A stretch of 20,322 nt of DNA. It comes from UBA9732 sp003456855 (lineage in GTDB: Bacteria > Spirochaetota > Spirochaetia > Sphaerochaetales > Sphaerochaetaceae). Below, piece after piece: positions 19,784 to 20,322 of this stretch; within the stretch, counting starts at the first letter, position 1, and every line of letters starts with the position of its first letter. Location of the stretch: contig CAMOUY010000033.1 in assembly GCA_946626785.1 (NCBI GenBank), positions 1 through 20,322 of the forward strand, given 5' to 3'. The position numbers and the translations under genes were made by a program. Below the pieces are notes generated by a model that was not told the DNA's origin, ran no database searches, and saw only the letters and a program-made list of their open reading frames with translations.

Positions 19784-20322
19784 ATGAATAACTACATTGA
19801 AGAACAGTTCTCCCTCAAGGGAAGGCTTGCCTGGATCACAGGAGCAGTCTACGGAATCGGATTTGCTATCGCAACCGCTTATGCAAAGGCTGGCTGCAGC
19901 ATTGCAATAAACACCAACAACCCAGAGCAGCTTGAGCAGGGCCTCAAGGCTTACCATGATGCAGGCATCACAGATGTCAAGGGTTACCTCAGCGACGTCA
20001 CAAACGAGGAAGAGGTCAAGGCCACAGTCGCAGCAATCGAGAAGGACTTCGGCAGAAAGATCGACATCCTTGTCAACAATGCAGGAATCATCAAGCGAAT
20101 TCCTATGATCGAGATGTCAGCAGCTGACTTCAGAAAGGTCATCGACATTGACCTCAACGGACCATTCATCTGCTCAAAGGCAGTCATCCCGGGAATGATC
20201 GAGATGGGTCATGGAAAGATCATCAACATCTGCTCAATGATGAGTGAGCTCGGACGTGAGACAGTCAGCGCCTATGCAGCAGCAAAGGGCGGTCTGAAGA
20301 TGCTCACCCGCAACATCTGCTC
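19784..20322 (+). CDS. Gluconate 5-dehydrogenase-like SDR oxidoreductase, 3'-truncated
   Basis: The first 179 residues of a short-chain dehydrogenase/reductase. The Rossmann motif is TGAVYGIG (19-26; usual TGASYGIG), NNAG is at 98-101, and the catalytic Ser151, Tyr164 and Lys168 are in ICSMMSELG and AYAAAKGG. The stretch IIKRIPMIEMSAADFRKVID through ICSMMSELGRETVSAYAAAK is nearly that of streptococcal gluconate 5-dehydrogenase as I remember it. Enzymes so annotated include DhuD, which reduces the keto intermediate of unsaturated uronate breakdown to KDG. That fits better beside kdgK and eda than gluconate oxidation. Start ATG 19784 has AGGAG (19767-19771) 12 bases upstream, a long spacing. 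The gene runs off the window, so the C-terminal substrate loop is unseen. Confidence 0.85.
   Translation, partial: MNNYIEEQFSLKGRLAWITGAVYGIGFAIATAYAKAGCSIAINTNNPEQLEQGLKAYHDAGITDVKGYLSDVTNEEEVKATVAAIEKDFGRKIDILVNNAGIIKRIPMIEMSAADFRKVIDIDLNGPFICSKAVIPGMIEMGHGKIINICSMMSELGRETVSAYAAAKGGLKMLTRNIC

Noticed and set aside
1..20322. Mobile elements, CRISPR arrays, tRNA/rRNA genes, defence islands
   Set aside because: No transposase, integrase, regular repeat-spacer array, cloverleaf or toxin-antitoxin-like pair was found on either strand by reading.

Overview
The window looks like chromosomal housekeeping DNA from a bacterium of roughly 50% GC, most likely a spirochaete of the Sphaerochaeta/Treponema type (about 70% sure). 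The basis is recalled protein character: a spirochaete-style glycosyltransferase, a 54-residue zinc ribbon, a P-loop kinase annotated as cytidylate kinase, and an omega-like protein. Some genes look more Firmicute-like (a UmuC-YolD pair, a TSCPD protein, a gluconate 5-dehydrogenase-like SDR), which fits the known gene exchange between such spirochaetes and gut Firmicutes. No tRNA, rRNA, CRISPR, insertion sequence or prophage was seen, and no gene-free stretch exceeds about 130 bases.

Layout. 1-2247: topB (5' end outside the window), closed by a strong terminator. 2379-3985: plsC and a diacylglycerol-kinase-family gene, an apparent lipid operon ending at a terminator shared with the convergent minus-strand operon. 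6615-4045 (minus): a possible 13-codon leader ORF, trmL, an exported transglutaminase-like protein and a glycosyltransferase. 6696-10118: serS, a nicotinate phosphoribosyltransferase and a PAP2 membrane phosphatase; its last gene overlaps tail-to-tail with dinB (minus, 11292-10087). 11357-12573: a TSCPD protein coupled to a predicted outer-membrane beta-barrel protein. 12639-15515: zinc-ribbon protein, yicC, cmk-like kinase, omega-like protein and miaA, recalling the yicC-gmk-rpoZ order of other bacteria. 15542-17211: a umuC-yolD translesion cassette. 17297 to the end: kdgK, eda, an IclR-family regulator and an SDR dehydrogenase (3' end outside), a 2-keto-3-deoxygluconate catabolic operon.

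The cell-biology themes are translation (serS, trmL, miaA, omega-like, yicC), envelope lipid metabolism (plsC, DAGK, PAP2, glycosyltransferase), translesion synthesis (dinB, umuC) and uronate-derived sugar catabolism. I found no clearly new multi-gene system. The most interesting signals are regulatory. They are: divergent dinB/TSCPD promoters that share a -35 and place both transcription starts on the start codon (leaderless mRNAs), with the same geometry before umuC and the glycosyltransferase; a near-perfect 25-bp palindrome resembling a KdgR box upstream of kdgK; overlapping opposite-strand -10 boxes between trmL and serS; and a leader ORF whose stop overlaps the trmL start. A kinase whose Walker A lysine is asparagine is the main protein-level oddity.
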